DNA of 64,000 bases from NCBI RefSeq assembly GCF_003086295.3, contig NC_092048.1, positions 89,198,626 through 89,262,625 on the forward strand. The letters are read 5' to 3'. Below are positions 11,266 to 21,980 of this stretch, one piece after another; the stretch's first letter is position 1; each line of letters begins with the position of its first letter. The position numbers were made by a program, and so were the translations under genes. Origin of the DNA: Arachis hypogaea. Its lineage: Eukaryota; Streptophyta; Magnoliopsida; Fabales; Fabaceae. The notes under the pieces are model-generated. The model searched no databases, was not told the DNA's origin, and saw only the letters and a list, made by a program, of their open reading frames with translations.

Positions 11266-12408
11266 AGGTGGATTCATTCCTTGCTCTTAATTCTTCTGTT
11301 TTTCGTTTTCTATGTTAAGTGCTTATCTATGTTTGTGTCTTCATTACATGATCATTAGTATTCAGTAACTATGTCTTAAAGTTATGAATGTCCTATGAAT
11401 CCATCACCTCTCTTAAATGAAAAAAGTTTTAATTCAAAAGAACAAGAAGTACATGAGTTTCGAATTTATCCTTGAACTTAGTTTAATTATATTGATGTGG
11501 TGACAATGCTTCTTGTTTTCTGAATGAATGCTTGAACAGTGCATATGTCTTTTGAAGTTGTTGTTTAAGAATGTTAAATATGTTGGATCTTGAAAGAATG
11601 ATGACAAGGAGACATGTTATTTGATAATCTGAAAAATCATAAAAAATGATTCTTGAAGCAAGAAAAAGTAGCAAAGAACAAAGCTTGCAGAAAAAAAAAT
11701 AGCGAAAAAAAATAGAAAGAAAAAAGAAAAAGCAAGCAGAAAAAGCCAAAAGCTCTTAAAACCAAGAGGCAAGAGCAAAAAGCCAATGACCCTTAAAACC
11801 AAAAGGCAAGGGTAATAAAAAGGATCCCAAGGCTTTGAGCATCAGTGGATAGGAGGGCCTAAAGGAATAAAATCCTGGCCTAAGCGGCTAAACCAAGCTA
11901 TCCCTAACCATGTGCTTGTGGCGTGTAGGTGTCAAGTGAAAACTTGAGACTGAGCGGTTAAAGTCAAGGTCCAAAGCAAAAGAAGAGTGTGCTTAAGAAC
12001 CCTGGACACCTCTAATTGGGGACTTTAGCAAAGCTAAGTCACAATCTGAAAAGGTTCACCCAATTATATGTCTGTGGCATTTATGTATCCGGTGGTAATA
12101 CTGGAAAACAAAGTGCTTAGGGCCACGACCAAGACTCATAAAGAAGCTGTGTTCAAGAATCATCATACTGAACTAGGAGAGTCAATAACACTATCTGAAC
12201 TCTGAGTTCCTATAGATGCCAATCATTCTGAACCTCAATGGATAGAGTGAGATACCAAAACTATTCAAGAGGCAAAAAGCTACAAGTCCCGCTCATCTTA
12301 TTGGAGCTATGTTTCATTGATAGTTTGGAATTTATAGTATATTCTCTTCTTTTTATCCTATTTGATTTTCAGTTGCTTGGGACAAGCAACAATTTAAGTT
12401 TGGTGTTG
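11266..12408 (+). other. 3' untranslated region of inner family-A element
   Basis: This stretch is noncoding. It contains A-rich tracts, hairpin TGCTTGGGACAAGCA at 12374-12388 (loop one base shorter than in other copies) and AAGTTTGGTGTTG just before the LTR. No purine-rich polypurine tract is visible at the LTR border. Confidence 0.7.
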
Positions 12409-14164
12409 TGATGAGGGGATAATTTATACGCTTTTTGGCATTGTTTTTAGTATGTTTTTAGTAGGATCTAGTTACTTTTAGGGATGTTTTCATTAGTTTT
12501 TATGTTAAATTCATATTTCTGGACTTTGCTATGATTTTGTGTTTTTCTGTGATTTCAGGTATTTTCTGGCTGAAATTGAGGGACTTGAGCAAAAATCAGA
12601 TTCAGAGGTTGAAGAAGGACTGCTGATGCTGTTGGATTCTGACCTCCCTGCACTCAAAATGGATTTTCTGGAGCTACAGAACTCAAAATGGCGCGCTTCC
12701 AATTATGTTGGAAGGTAGACATCCTAGGCTTTCCAGAAATATATAATAGTCCATACTTTGGCTGAGTTTAGATGACGCAAACTGGCGTTCAACGCCAGCT
12801 CTCTGCCCAATTCTGGCATCCAGCGCCAGAAACAAGTTGCAAAGTAGAGTTCAACGCCCAAAATGGCACAAAAGCTGGCGTTCAACTCCAAGAATGACCT
12901 CTCCACGTGTAGACTTCAAGCTCAGCCCAAGCACACACCAAGTGGGCCCTGGAAGTGGATTTATGCATCAATTACTTATTTCTGTAAACCCTAGTAACTA
13001 GTTTAGTATAAATAGGACTTTTTACTATTATATTGGACATCCTGAGTTTTATCTTCGGAACATCCTGGATTGTATTCTGATCCTGTGATCACGTTTTAGG
13101 GGGCTGGCCATTCGGCCATGCCTGGACCTTTCACTTATGTATTTTCAACGGTAGAGTTTCTACACTCCATAGATTAAGCTGTGGACCTCTGCTGTTTCTC
13201 AAAGATTAATGCAAAGTACTACTGTTTTTCTATTCAATTCAACTTATTCCGCTTCTAAGATATTCGTTCGCACTTCAACCTGAATGTGATGAACGTGACA
13301 ATCATCATCATTCCCTATGAACGCGTGCCTGACAACCACTTCCGTTCTACATTAGATTGAATGAGTATCTCTTAGATCTCTTAATCAGAATCTTCGTGGT
13401 ATAAGCTAGATTGATGGCGGCATTCATGAGAGTCCGGAAAGTCTAAACCTTGTCCGTGGTATTCCGAGTAGGACTCTGGGATTGAATGACTATGACGAAC
13501 TCCAAACTCGCGAGTGCTGGGCGTAGTGACAGACGCAAAAGGATAGTAAATCCTATTCCAGTATGATCGAGAACCTCCAAGATGATTAGCCATGCAGTGA
13601 CAGCGCATCGGACCATTTTCACAGAGAGGAATAGGATGCAACCATCGACAAGGGTGATGCCTCCAGATGATTAGCCGTGCTGTGACAGAGCATTTGGACC
13701 ATTTTCCCGAGAGGATTGAAAGTAGCCATTGGCACCGGTGACATCCTTACATAAAGCCAGCCATAGAAAGGAGTAAGACTGATTGGATGAAGACAGCAGG
13801 AAAGCGGAGGTTCAGAGGAACGAATGCATCTCCATACGCTTATCTGAAATTCTCACCAATGACTTACATAAGTATTTCTATCCTTCTTTTATTACTAAAT
13901 TTCGAAAACTACATAACTATTTTATATCCGCCTGACTGAGATTTACAAGGTGACCATAGCTTGCTTCATACCAACAATCTCCGTAGGATTCGACCCTTAC
14001 TCACGTAAGGTATTACTTGGACGACCCAGTGCACTTGCTGGTTAGTTATGCGAAGTTGTGAAGATATGTTTAAACCATGGTTCTGTGCATCCGTTTTTGG
14101 TGCCATCGCTAGGGAATCAATTTCGAACAATAATTCACAACCTGAGTAACAATTTCGCACACCA
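12409..14164 (+). repeat. Inner family-A 3' LTR
   Basis: The LTR runs from TGATGAGGGG to CACACCA, with TATAAATA at 13007-13014. It matches 3209-4966 with an estimated 97% identity, and the differences are concentrated in the first 500 bp. Confidence 0.92.
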
Positions 14165-14502
14165 GCCACACCTGGACCTTCTCACTTATGTATTTTCAAC
14201 GGTAGAGTTTCTACACACCAAAGATTAAGGTGTGGAGCTCTGCTGTTCCTCATGAATTAATGCAAAGTACTATTGTTTTTCTATTCAATTCAAGTTTATT
14301 CCTATTCTAAGATATCCATTCGCACCCAAGAACATGATGAATGTGATGATTATATGACGCTCATCATCATTCTCACCTAAGAACGCGTGCCTGACAAACA
14401 CTTCCGTTCTACATGCAAATAATGTAGAATGAGTATCTCTTAGATATCTAATACAGAGGACCGAGTCCGAGATATTAGAATCTTCGTGGTATAAGTTAGA
14501 AC
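14165..14502 (+). repeat. Outer family-A 3' LTR, piece 2
   Basis: This continues the LTR interrupted at 3208, starting with the second GCCAC. It ends with AGAAC, the target duplication of the family-B solo LTR. Confidence 0.88.
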
Positions 14503-16980
14503 TGATGCAAGGGCATTTTGGCCAGTTTCACTGACCTTTTCTTTACTGTTTTTAGGGTAGTTTCATGCATTCCCTTAGGAAATAAGCTAGTTTTGGATAG
14601 ATATTCACTTACATCTTGATTCAAGCATACATTGTGCACTTTACATGATTTCATGAGGATTTTGCATGAATTTGATGACAAATTAGATGTTGTATTTCCC
14701 ATGACTTGGACTAGAACTTTGATGCACTTTATTGCTTGATTTCAGGACAAAGGAAGCAAAGAAGAACCACATTAGTGGCTACGTTAGTTACATTAACGTT
14801 AACACTAACGTGGAAAGGGAGTAACTTGCAAAGTTAATGAGAAAAGTAATTGCCAATAACGCTCTCGAAGCCATCATTGCCCACGTTAAGAGTCACGTTA
14901 ACTAAGTTAACGTGAACTCTAACGTGGAAGAAAGAAAATGGAGCCAACGTTAGTGACACTTAACATTATCACTAACGTTGGACCAAGCTCATAAGTGGTC
15001 ACGTTAGTTGCCACGTTAACTTAGTTAACGTGGCCTCTAACGTTAAGAAGTAAAGGGGAAGCCAACGTTAGTGACATTCAACTTTGTCACTAACGTTGGC
15101 CAAGTCACAAAAAGCCACGTTAACTTCCACGTTAACCTAGTTAACATGGAAGCTAACGTGAGGAGACAAAGTGGTCGACAACGTTAGTGACACCAAACAT
15201 TGTCACTAACGTTGGAAGGAACCCACACAAGCCCCAAATAAGCCACGTTAACTCCCACGTTAACTTAGTTAACGTGGAAGTTAACGTGAAGAAGGGAGGT
15301 GATCGCCAACGTTAGTGACACCCAACATTGTCACTAACGTTGGAATTAGCCCACATAAGCCACTATGAGCCACGTTAACTCCCACGTTAACTTAGTTAAC
15401 ATGGAAGCTAACGTGGATAAGGGAATGATGAGCCAACGTTAGTGACACTCAACTTTGTCACTAATGTTGGAGATGGCTAGCATGGCCACGTTAGAAGCCA
15501 CGTTAACCTAGTTAACGTGGACTCTAACGTGAGAAATAGGGGCATGTTGGAATGTTAGTGACAATGGTAAGTGTCACTAACGTTCTCGAAGGTTGGCAAG
15601 CCTACGTTAAAAGAGCCACGTTAACTAAGTTAACGTGGACTCTAACGTAGGGAAGGGGGAGACTTCTCAACGTTATTGGGAAAGGCAAGTCCCAATAACG
15701 TGTGCGAAGGACAAAGAGGCAACGTTAGTGGCAACATTTGTGCCACTAACGTTGAAGATAACGTGGCTCTTACTTGGGTGAGGAACGTTAGTGAAAAAGG
15801 TGATTGTCACTAACGTTCTCGAACCCATATTTTCACTACTAACGTCCTGAGCTAAAGTCTCTGCCCACTTCACACTTTCTCTCTGCAAGTAAAGCCAAGC
15901 CCAATGAAGAAGAGAACTGCTTCAAACTCAAGATCCAAAGGCCCATACCCAAGACTTGAAGAGCCAACTAGAAGAACAGAAGAGTAGTATATATAGGAGT
16001 AGCTTTGAATTAAATTGAGAGTTGGAAATTATAGGGAGCCTCTTGGCATAGAACTACTCTCTGTATTTTACTTTCTCTGCACTTCTAGTTTCATCATGTA
16101 TTCTCCCTCTTTGTTTTCATTTTCCAGAGCTATGAACAACTAAACCCCTTTCATTGGGTTAGGGAGCTCTGTTGTAACTTGATGGATCAATACTAGTTTT
16201 CATTATTCTTCTTCTATCTTTTCTCTTGATTTTACTTAAAAGCTTTCGATCTTCATCCAATTGGGTAGTTATCTTGGAAAAGAAGCTATTCAAACTTGGA
16301 TCTCTTCTAAACCTTGAAAGAGGAATGAAGAGATCATGCTAGAAATGCTTTCTCATGCTGGACCAAATTGGGTTTGGATGGATATGTGACTATAATTCTC
16401 TCAACACTTGATTTGGGAAATGCATGTGGTATAATCAGTGACCATACTTCATCTCTTCTCATGAGCAATTGGCCAAGGAATTGGAAATTGATCAAGATTT
16501 GAGAGATTGAATTACAAGAAATTGTAATTTGATCACTTAAGATTGCCAAGGAGATCAATGAGTGCATTAATTGAGGAAGAGATGAAAATGAAATTGATCC
16601 GGAGAATGCAACATCTCCTAAGCCCAATGAACCCCCCCCCCATTTCTGATCTTACCCATTCTCTTTAATTTCTGTCATTTACTTTTATGAGCAATTTTCC
16701 CATTCCCATTTAAGATTCTGCAATTTACTTTCCGTCATCTACATTCAGCTCTTATTTCTAGCATTTACTTTTCTGTTATTTACTATTCCCGCCATTTAAT
16801 TTTCTGCAATTCTCAACTCAAATTCTGATTCGCTCAACTAGAACACTCCTCTAATTAAAGTTGCTTGATAAATCAATCCCTGTGGGATTCGACCTCACTC
16901 TATTGTGAGTTTTTACTTGACGACAAATTCGGTACACTTGCCGAAGGAAATTTGTTGCGAGACAAGTTTTTCGTGCATCA
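14503..16980 (+). mobile_element. Family-B solo LTR with target duplication
   Basis: This 2,478-bp sequence starts TGATGCA and ends TGCATCA (perfect inverted ends) and is flanked by AGAAC on both sides. It has a TATATATA promoter at 15988-15995 and the LTR-typical 3' end (CCCTGTGGGATTCGACCTCA, then the segment through GGTACACTTGCCG), but no internal region. It is therefore a solo LTR left by recombination between two LTRs of an inserted element. A 1-kb palindrome array fills its U3 region. Confidence 0.9.
14776..15850 (+). repeat. Palindrome array in family-B U3
   Basis: Two palindrome types alternate. One is CACGTTAACTTAGTTAACGTG-like (ACGTTAAC arms), often paired with a half copy. The other has arms CCAACGTTAGTGACA and TGTCACTAACGTTGG around a short loop. 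About eight pairs are present with a repeat spacing near 140 bp, and the later units are altered (CCCAATAACG, GTGGCAAC). The array ends about 140 bp before the TATA box. Confidence 0.88.
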
Positions 16981-16985
16981 AGAAC

Positions 16986-17638
16986 CCATGGACGGCCATT
17001 CTTAAAATCTGAAAAGTCTAAACCTTGTATGTGGTATTCCGAGTAGGATCTGGGAAGGGATGGCTGTGACGAGCTTCAAACTCGCGAGTGCTGGGCGTAG
17101 TGACAGACGCAAAAGGATAGTAAATCATATTCCAATATGATCGAAAACCAACAGATGATTAGCCATGCAGTGATAGCACATTGGACCATTTTCATAGAGA
17201 GGATGGGATGTAGCCATTGACAACGATGATGTCCTACATAAAGCTTGCCATGGAAGGGAGTAGGAATGATTGGATAAAGACAGCAGGAAAGCAGAGGTTC
17301 AGAGGAACGAAAGCATCTCTATATGCTTATCTGAAATTCTCACCAATGAATTACATAAGTATCTCTATCCTAGTTTATGTTTTATTATCTTTTAATTATT
17401 AAAACTCTATAACCTTTTGAATCTGCCTGACTGAGATTTACAAGGTGACCATAGCTTGCTTCAAGCCGACAATCTCCGTGGGATCGACCCTTACTCACGT
17501 AAGGTTTATTACTTGGACGACCCAGTGCACTTGTTGGTTAGTTGTATCGAAATTGTGAAGAGAACTAAAATTATGAACGTGCGTACCAAGTTTTTAGCGC
17601 CGTTACCAAGGAATGAACAATCACGATTTCGTGCACCA
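16986..17638 (+). repeat. Outer family-A 3' LTR, piece 3
   Basis: This resumes the LTR after the solo LTR and ends GTGCACCA. Near its end, an altered TTTTTAGCGCCGTTACC resembles a primer-binding-like stretch. The open frame 17217-17402 is LTR sequence, not a gene. Confidence 0.85.
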
Positions 17639-18289
17639 TTGTTCTGGACATGGAGGAAAGTTACCTCCATCCCATTATTCTGGGGAGACCATTTCTAGCC
17701 ACTGCTAGAGCGCTGATAGATGTAGAACAAGGAGAGTTAATCCTGAGAATACATTATGAACACCTCACCTTCCATGTTTTCAAACCTACATCTGAGTATG
17801 AGCCAGAACCTAAAGAGTTAAAGGATGATCACAGCAACATGTGCACAAAGAAAAGCAACAGTAAATCAGCAGCTGAACCACTGAAACAGTCCTTTTGTGA
17901 ACAAGCAAGAATTTCAAGAGATACAACAACCAAGAGAACTCAAGAAAGAACTGAAGCCACAAGAGTTGGGAAGAGCAGCTAACGAGGAACTTCCTGACAC
18001 AATGATCAATAGAGCACTACTGGAAGAAGAGAAAAGAGTTGTGAAGAAATTACAAAGAGGATGGAGAAATAAGAAAATTCCTACAGAAGATCTTTTCCTT
18101 GGAAATAAGGTGATATCAGCCCACCATCCATTAATCTCAACACATCTTCCGACACTTCCATCTCAGTTACCCCAAGTGTTCACAGTCAAAAAGGTCATTT
18201 CCTTGGAACATGTAGAAGTCATCAAGGAGTCAAGTGGAGAAAGCTTCACTGTGAGGGGAGAAGATTTGAGGCATTACAATCCGCCCTAA
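17639..18289 (+). pseudogene. Protease end joined to pol C-terminal tail (element C)
   Basis: Positions 17639-17982 encode the end of an aspartic protease domain ([20 protein letters not shown]) and a charged linker. The reading then shifts frame near 17940 and continues as a tail with ISAHHPL and RGEDLRHYNPP, ending at 18289. No RT (YIDD or FMDD), RNase H or integrase motif lies between them. The left edge is the insertion point of the outer family-A element, so the gag and protease start lie outside the window. I read the RT-RH-IN loss as a deletion shared with other non-autonomous relatives. Confidence 0.7.
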
Positions 18290-18301
18290 CAGTAAACCAA
18301 C

Positions 18302-18349
18302 CGTCAAGCTAATGACGTTAAAAGAGCGCTTGTTGGGAGGCAACCCAAC
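18302..18349 (+). other. Two-hairpin module after the coding region (element C)
   Basis: Hairpin 1 is CGTCA/TGACG (18302-18306 and 18313-18317) around AGCTAA. Compared with the TGTCA/TGACA copies in family A and element E, the outer pair has changed on both sides. Hairpin 2 is GTTGGG/CCCAAC (18332-18337 and 18344-18349). Confidence 0.62.
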
Positions 18350-19954
18350 CAAAGGTAATTCTATTTTCATAGCTTGTCAATAAGAGAGTTAAGAAGATTT
18401 CTCTGCATTGCAATGAGCTAAGTTTGGTGTTGCACACCAAAGAAATTTAAGGGTGAATGTGTAATTCTAAGTTTGGTGTTCCACCACGGATTTCATTAAG
18501 AACACATTGCACCCTCAGCATAACTAGTTATCAGCTCCAAACAATTAGAGAGATTACTCAAAAGTTGTTTGTTTTCTAGTTTTGGTCTGTTATCTAGTTC
18601 ATAGTTGTTTCTGGGTTCATAGTTTACTTTTTTTTAAAATAAAAGTACTTGATGTTTGCTGCATATACCCAATTTGCTGCAAGAAACTAAGTTTGGTGTT
18701 CACACACCAATCTAAGTTCGAAAGCCTACAAACATACATGCATGCTAACAATCTCTCAAGTGCTTGGGGAACAAGCAACTTCCAATAACTCTGCAGGAAT
18801 TCAATCAATCTCTTGGAAGGAATACACACCATTAGAAGAAAAAAAAGGACACAACAGCCAAAGATGGTGATAAAAGAGAGGAAGCAACTGGACTTCAAGA
18901 GGTTGTATTATTGCTTAACTATTTCTACTTGAGAATGTGTAAATTGGAAGTCTGAATGCACCCATGTTAATAGTTAACTTTTAGTTTAAGTCGTTTTACA
19001 TTCTGTGGTGTTTAATTATGCAATAAGTCTGCTAACCTAGGTGTGTGTGTTTTCACTTTCACTTGTTTAAATGCTTGTCTTATCCCCTGAGTCTTTTCAA
19101 TTTGAATAAAAGAAATGGTTGAGCAGAAGTGGAATAGTTCCTTTTTAGCAAGAAGTGAAATAACAGTAAGTGGTGGTATATATGTTTGATTGTGTAGTAG
19201 CTCACTTATAATGAATAAAAGGATAGACTATCTCCCTTTTTAGTGTAAACTAGCATGCTGTCTATGAATCTTAGCAGATAAAAGTCCTTGGATGAAAGAA
19301 AAACAAATAAAAAGAAAGAAAAAGACAAGCCAAAAGTGGCAACAAAAACAGAAGAAAGCAAAAGAATAAGGCTAGATACCAATAGCTTGGACCTTAGGAC
19401 ATATGCCTATGGTATCTTTGTACTAGGATCTGCTAGGAGGATTAAGTTCTATGGAGTGCTTTAACACTTGGTAACTTGGGTTAACTAACCCGGGATTATC
19501 AACCGAAAATCCATTATCAAGAGCAACCTATTTACAAGACATTTAGTAACCCAAAGAGGGGCTGGGCACCAATGTCTTAAGAAGAATTGTGAGCCAAGTG
19601 TCTGTAGTGAATATGTATTGAGTACAAATAAGCTAGTGAATATGTGTTGAGTACAAATAAGCTAAGAAGCTGCTACAACACATGACACTGAGCTGCTAGA
19701 ATCAAAGAATAAATTTACAGAAAAAGAAAATAAAGAAAAGCAATTACCAAGGATGAGTGAATAATAAGAGGTCATAGCAGTATATTAGTTGATGCTTAAA
19801 GGAGACATTCTATTCCTAAGGATCAATAAAAAGTGAGCTACTGCATTGTCTGCATAAAACCCCATGAACTAATAATAGTGACTTGCTGATATGAACATCA
19901 CTTTCTGTTTCATTCTTTCTTTTCAATAATTCAGTACTTGCTTAGGGAGTGTTG
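18350..19954 (+). other. 3' region of element C with hairpins
   Basis: This region is noncoding. TTTGGTGT/ACACCAAA pairs at 18423-18441 around TGC, and TTGGTGT/ACACCAA pairs at 18693-18710. TGCTTGGGGAACAAGCA is at 18761-18777. AG-rich tracts lie near 19280-19370. The corresponding region in element E is 32860-34214. I see no gene. Confidence 0.65.
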
Positions 19955-21980
19955 TGATGTCAGGGCATCTTAGGCTAGTTGCACTAGCCTTTTTCTTTGT
20001 TTTTAATAGGTTTTATGCACTTTCTTGAGTTATAAGTAAGCAATTGGGGTAGAAATTCATGCATGCCTGGATTCAGCCAACCATAGTTAATTTGATGCAA
20101 TTTTATGAGAATTATGCTATAATTACTTGTGTGCTAAGAATGATAAGAATTCTCATGACTTATGCCAAGGCTTTGATGAGTTTGTTTGGTTGATGACAGG
20201 TGAAGGAAGGCATGGAAGGAAGTTGAAGAAGGAGTGTGAAAAGATGAAGAAGAAGCAACGTTGGTGGCCAAGTTGGACCACCAACGTTGCCTCAAACGTT
20301 CAAAGGGAGGCAGAGCAATTTTCTGCATAATTTCCTGGTTCTCGCGTTTGAGGGAACGTTGGCAAGCCAACGTTACCCCCAACGTTGTGATAAAATGTTC
20401 AATGCTGGAGCTAAAGGATTTTTTAGCGACGCGTATGAGTCTATGATGCGTACGCATGAAATAGGAAAATTTCTATATCCACGCGCAAACGTGAGTCATG
20501 CGCACGCGTGGAATGGCAAAATTGACCATCCACGCGTACGCGTCACCAAACGAACGTTGGAGGTCCAACGTTGCCTCAAACGTTGCCTCCAACATTCGCG
20601 ATGAGGAGCCTAGAATTTGGAATTGAGAAACTTGAATCGACGCGCACGCGTCAGTGACGCGTACGCGTGGATGGAAAAAAGGGCAATGCACGCGTAAGCG
20701 TGGTGTACGCGCACGCGTGAATAAGCGAAATCACAATCTTCACGCGTACGCGTGGTGCACGCGTACGCGTGGGTAGCAGAACGTTGGCCCTCCAACGTTG
20801 AGTCAAACGCCAATGACAACAACTCTATCTTGTTTTTAAGAAGGGCGTTTGAGTCAACGTTGGCCATCAAACGTTGACTCCAACTTGAGCACCAGAACCT
20901 TGCAATTCAAACAGATCTCTTCTCAAAAGCAAAGGAAACTAATTAGAGCAACTTCATCCCAATTCCATCAAGGCCAAAAGCCCAATTCAGAGATTGAAGA
21001 TCAATGGAAGAAAGTGTATAAATAGCTTAGAATTTAAGTTAGAGAGGACTTTTACTGCACTTTTCACTTTTCGGTTCATTTTAATTTCCAACAATGTATT
21101 TTTCAATTTGAATTTTCATTTTAAGAGCTATGAACAACTAAACCCCTTTCATTGGGTTAGGGAGCTCTATTGTAATTCAATGGATCAATAGTAGTTTTCA
21201 TCTTCTTCTTCTTTCTTTTCTCTTGATTTTTGTTAGAAAGCTTTTGATCTTAATTCAATTGGATAGTTGTCTTGACAGAGAAGCTATCCATAATTGGAAT
21301 TCTTCGGATCCTTGAGAGAGGGATGAAGAATTCATACTAGAATTGCTTTCTCATATTGGATTAGATTGGGGGATGGATGGATATTGTGACATTTAATCCT
21401 ACCAATACTTTGATCTATGAATTTGTGTGGTATAGTCAGTGACCGAACTTCAACTCTTCTCATGAGAAATTAAGTCAAGACATTGGGCAATTGTTCATGC
21501 TTAGAGAGATTGGTGAGCCAAGACATTGGGATCCAATCATCTAAGATTGCCAAGCAATGTCAATGAATGCATTGATTGAGGAAGAGATGAAAATGATTTT
21601 ATCCGAAGAATTCAATATCTCCTGAAACCCAATGAATCCCCATCTCTGATCTACCCATTCTATTTACTTTCTGCTCTTTAATTTCATGCTTAATCCTCAT
21701 TCCCATTTAATTTCATGCAATTTAAGCTTCTGTCATTTAATTTCTCGCACTTTAATTTTTGTCATTTAATTTCTTGCAATTTAAGTTTTCCGCCAAATTT
21801 ACATTCTGCAATCTCAACCCAATTTTGATTTCGCTCAACTAGCATAATTCTCCAATTAACATTGATCAACCAACCAATCCCTGTGGGATTCGACCTCACT
21901 CTACAGTGAGTTTTTACTTGACGACAATCCGGTACACTTACCGGTAGGAAATTGTTGAGAGACAGTTTTCGGGTGAATCA
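19955..21980 (+). repeat. Element C 3' LTR
   Basis: The LTR starts TGATGTCAGG and ends GAATCA. TATAAATA is at 21017-21024. The U3 region holds a palindrome array from 20260 to about 20880. Confidence 0.85.
20260..20880 (+). repeat. ACGCGT and AACGTT palindrome array in element C LTR
   Basis: Many CACGCGTACGCGTG-type palindromes (for example 20737-20770), mixed ACGCGCACGCG variants, and AACGTTGG...CCAACGTT pairs are packed into about 600 bp. CpG density is far above the AT-rich surroundings. The array ends about 137 bp before the TATA box. Reading frames through it are repeat artefacts. Confidence 0.85.

Larger units (their letters stand above)
3209..14164 (+). mobile_element. Complete inner family-A LTR element, non-autonomous
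   Basis: This is a complete 10.96-kb Ty3-gypsy-type element. Its LTRs lie at 3209-4966 (1,758 bp) and 12409-14164 (1,756 bp), begin TG and end CA, and are flanked by the 5-bp duplication GCCAC. A tRNA-Asp primer site follows the 5' LTR. The internal region codes for gag and protease in one frame (6795-9125) and for the extra ORF (10119-11265), but no reverse transcriptase, RNase H or integrase reading exists between them. It therefore could move only with enzymes supplied in trans. The LTRs differ at roughly 48 positions by my hand count (about 2.7%). It is inserted in the LTR of a related, older copy. Confidence 0.92.
1..17638 (+). mobile_element. Outer family-A Ty3-gypsy element, 3' part, interrupted
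   Basis: This is the 3' end of an LTR retrotransposon whose 5' part lies left of the window. Its pieces are the internal region 1-2505 and a 3' LTR in three pieces: 2506-3208, 14165-14502 and 16986-17638. The LTR is split by the inner family-A element (5-bp duplication GCCAC at 3204-3208 and 14165-14169) and by a solo LTR (duplication AGAAC at 14498-14502 and 16981-16985). Joined, the three pieces follow the inner element's LTR from end to end. Positions 1-2505 match 9910-12408 of the inner element. The element ends in GTGCACCA at 17638 and is followed directly by protease-coding sequence of element C, so it inserted there. Its own target duplication cannot be checked because the left end is outside the window. 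Confidence 0.85.
17639..21980 (+). mobile_element. Element C, gypsy, 3' part, non-autonomous
   Basis: This is the right part of a gypsy element interrupted at 17638 by the outer family-A element. It shows a protease end fused to a pol tail, the two-hairpin module, a 1.6-kb 3' region and a 2,026-bp 3' LTR. RT, RNase H and integrase are missing between protease and tail. The element is itself inserted in gag-pol of minus-strand element D, whose reading resumes right after 21980. Its LTR core promoter (GGAAGAAAGTGTATAAATA) is almost the same as in element E, so C and E are related. Confidence 0.82.
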
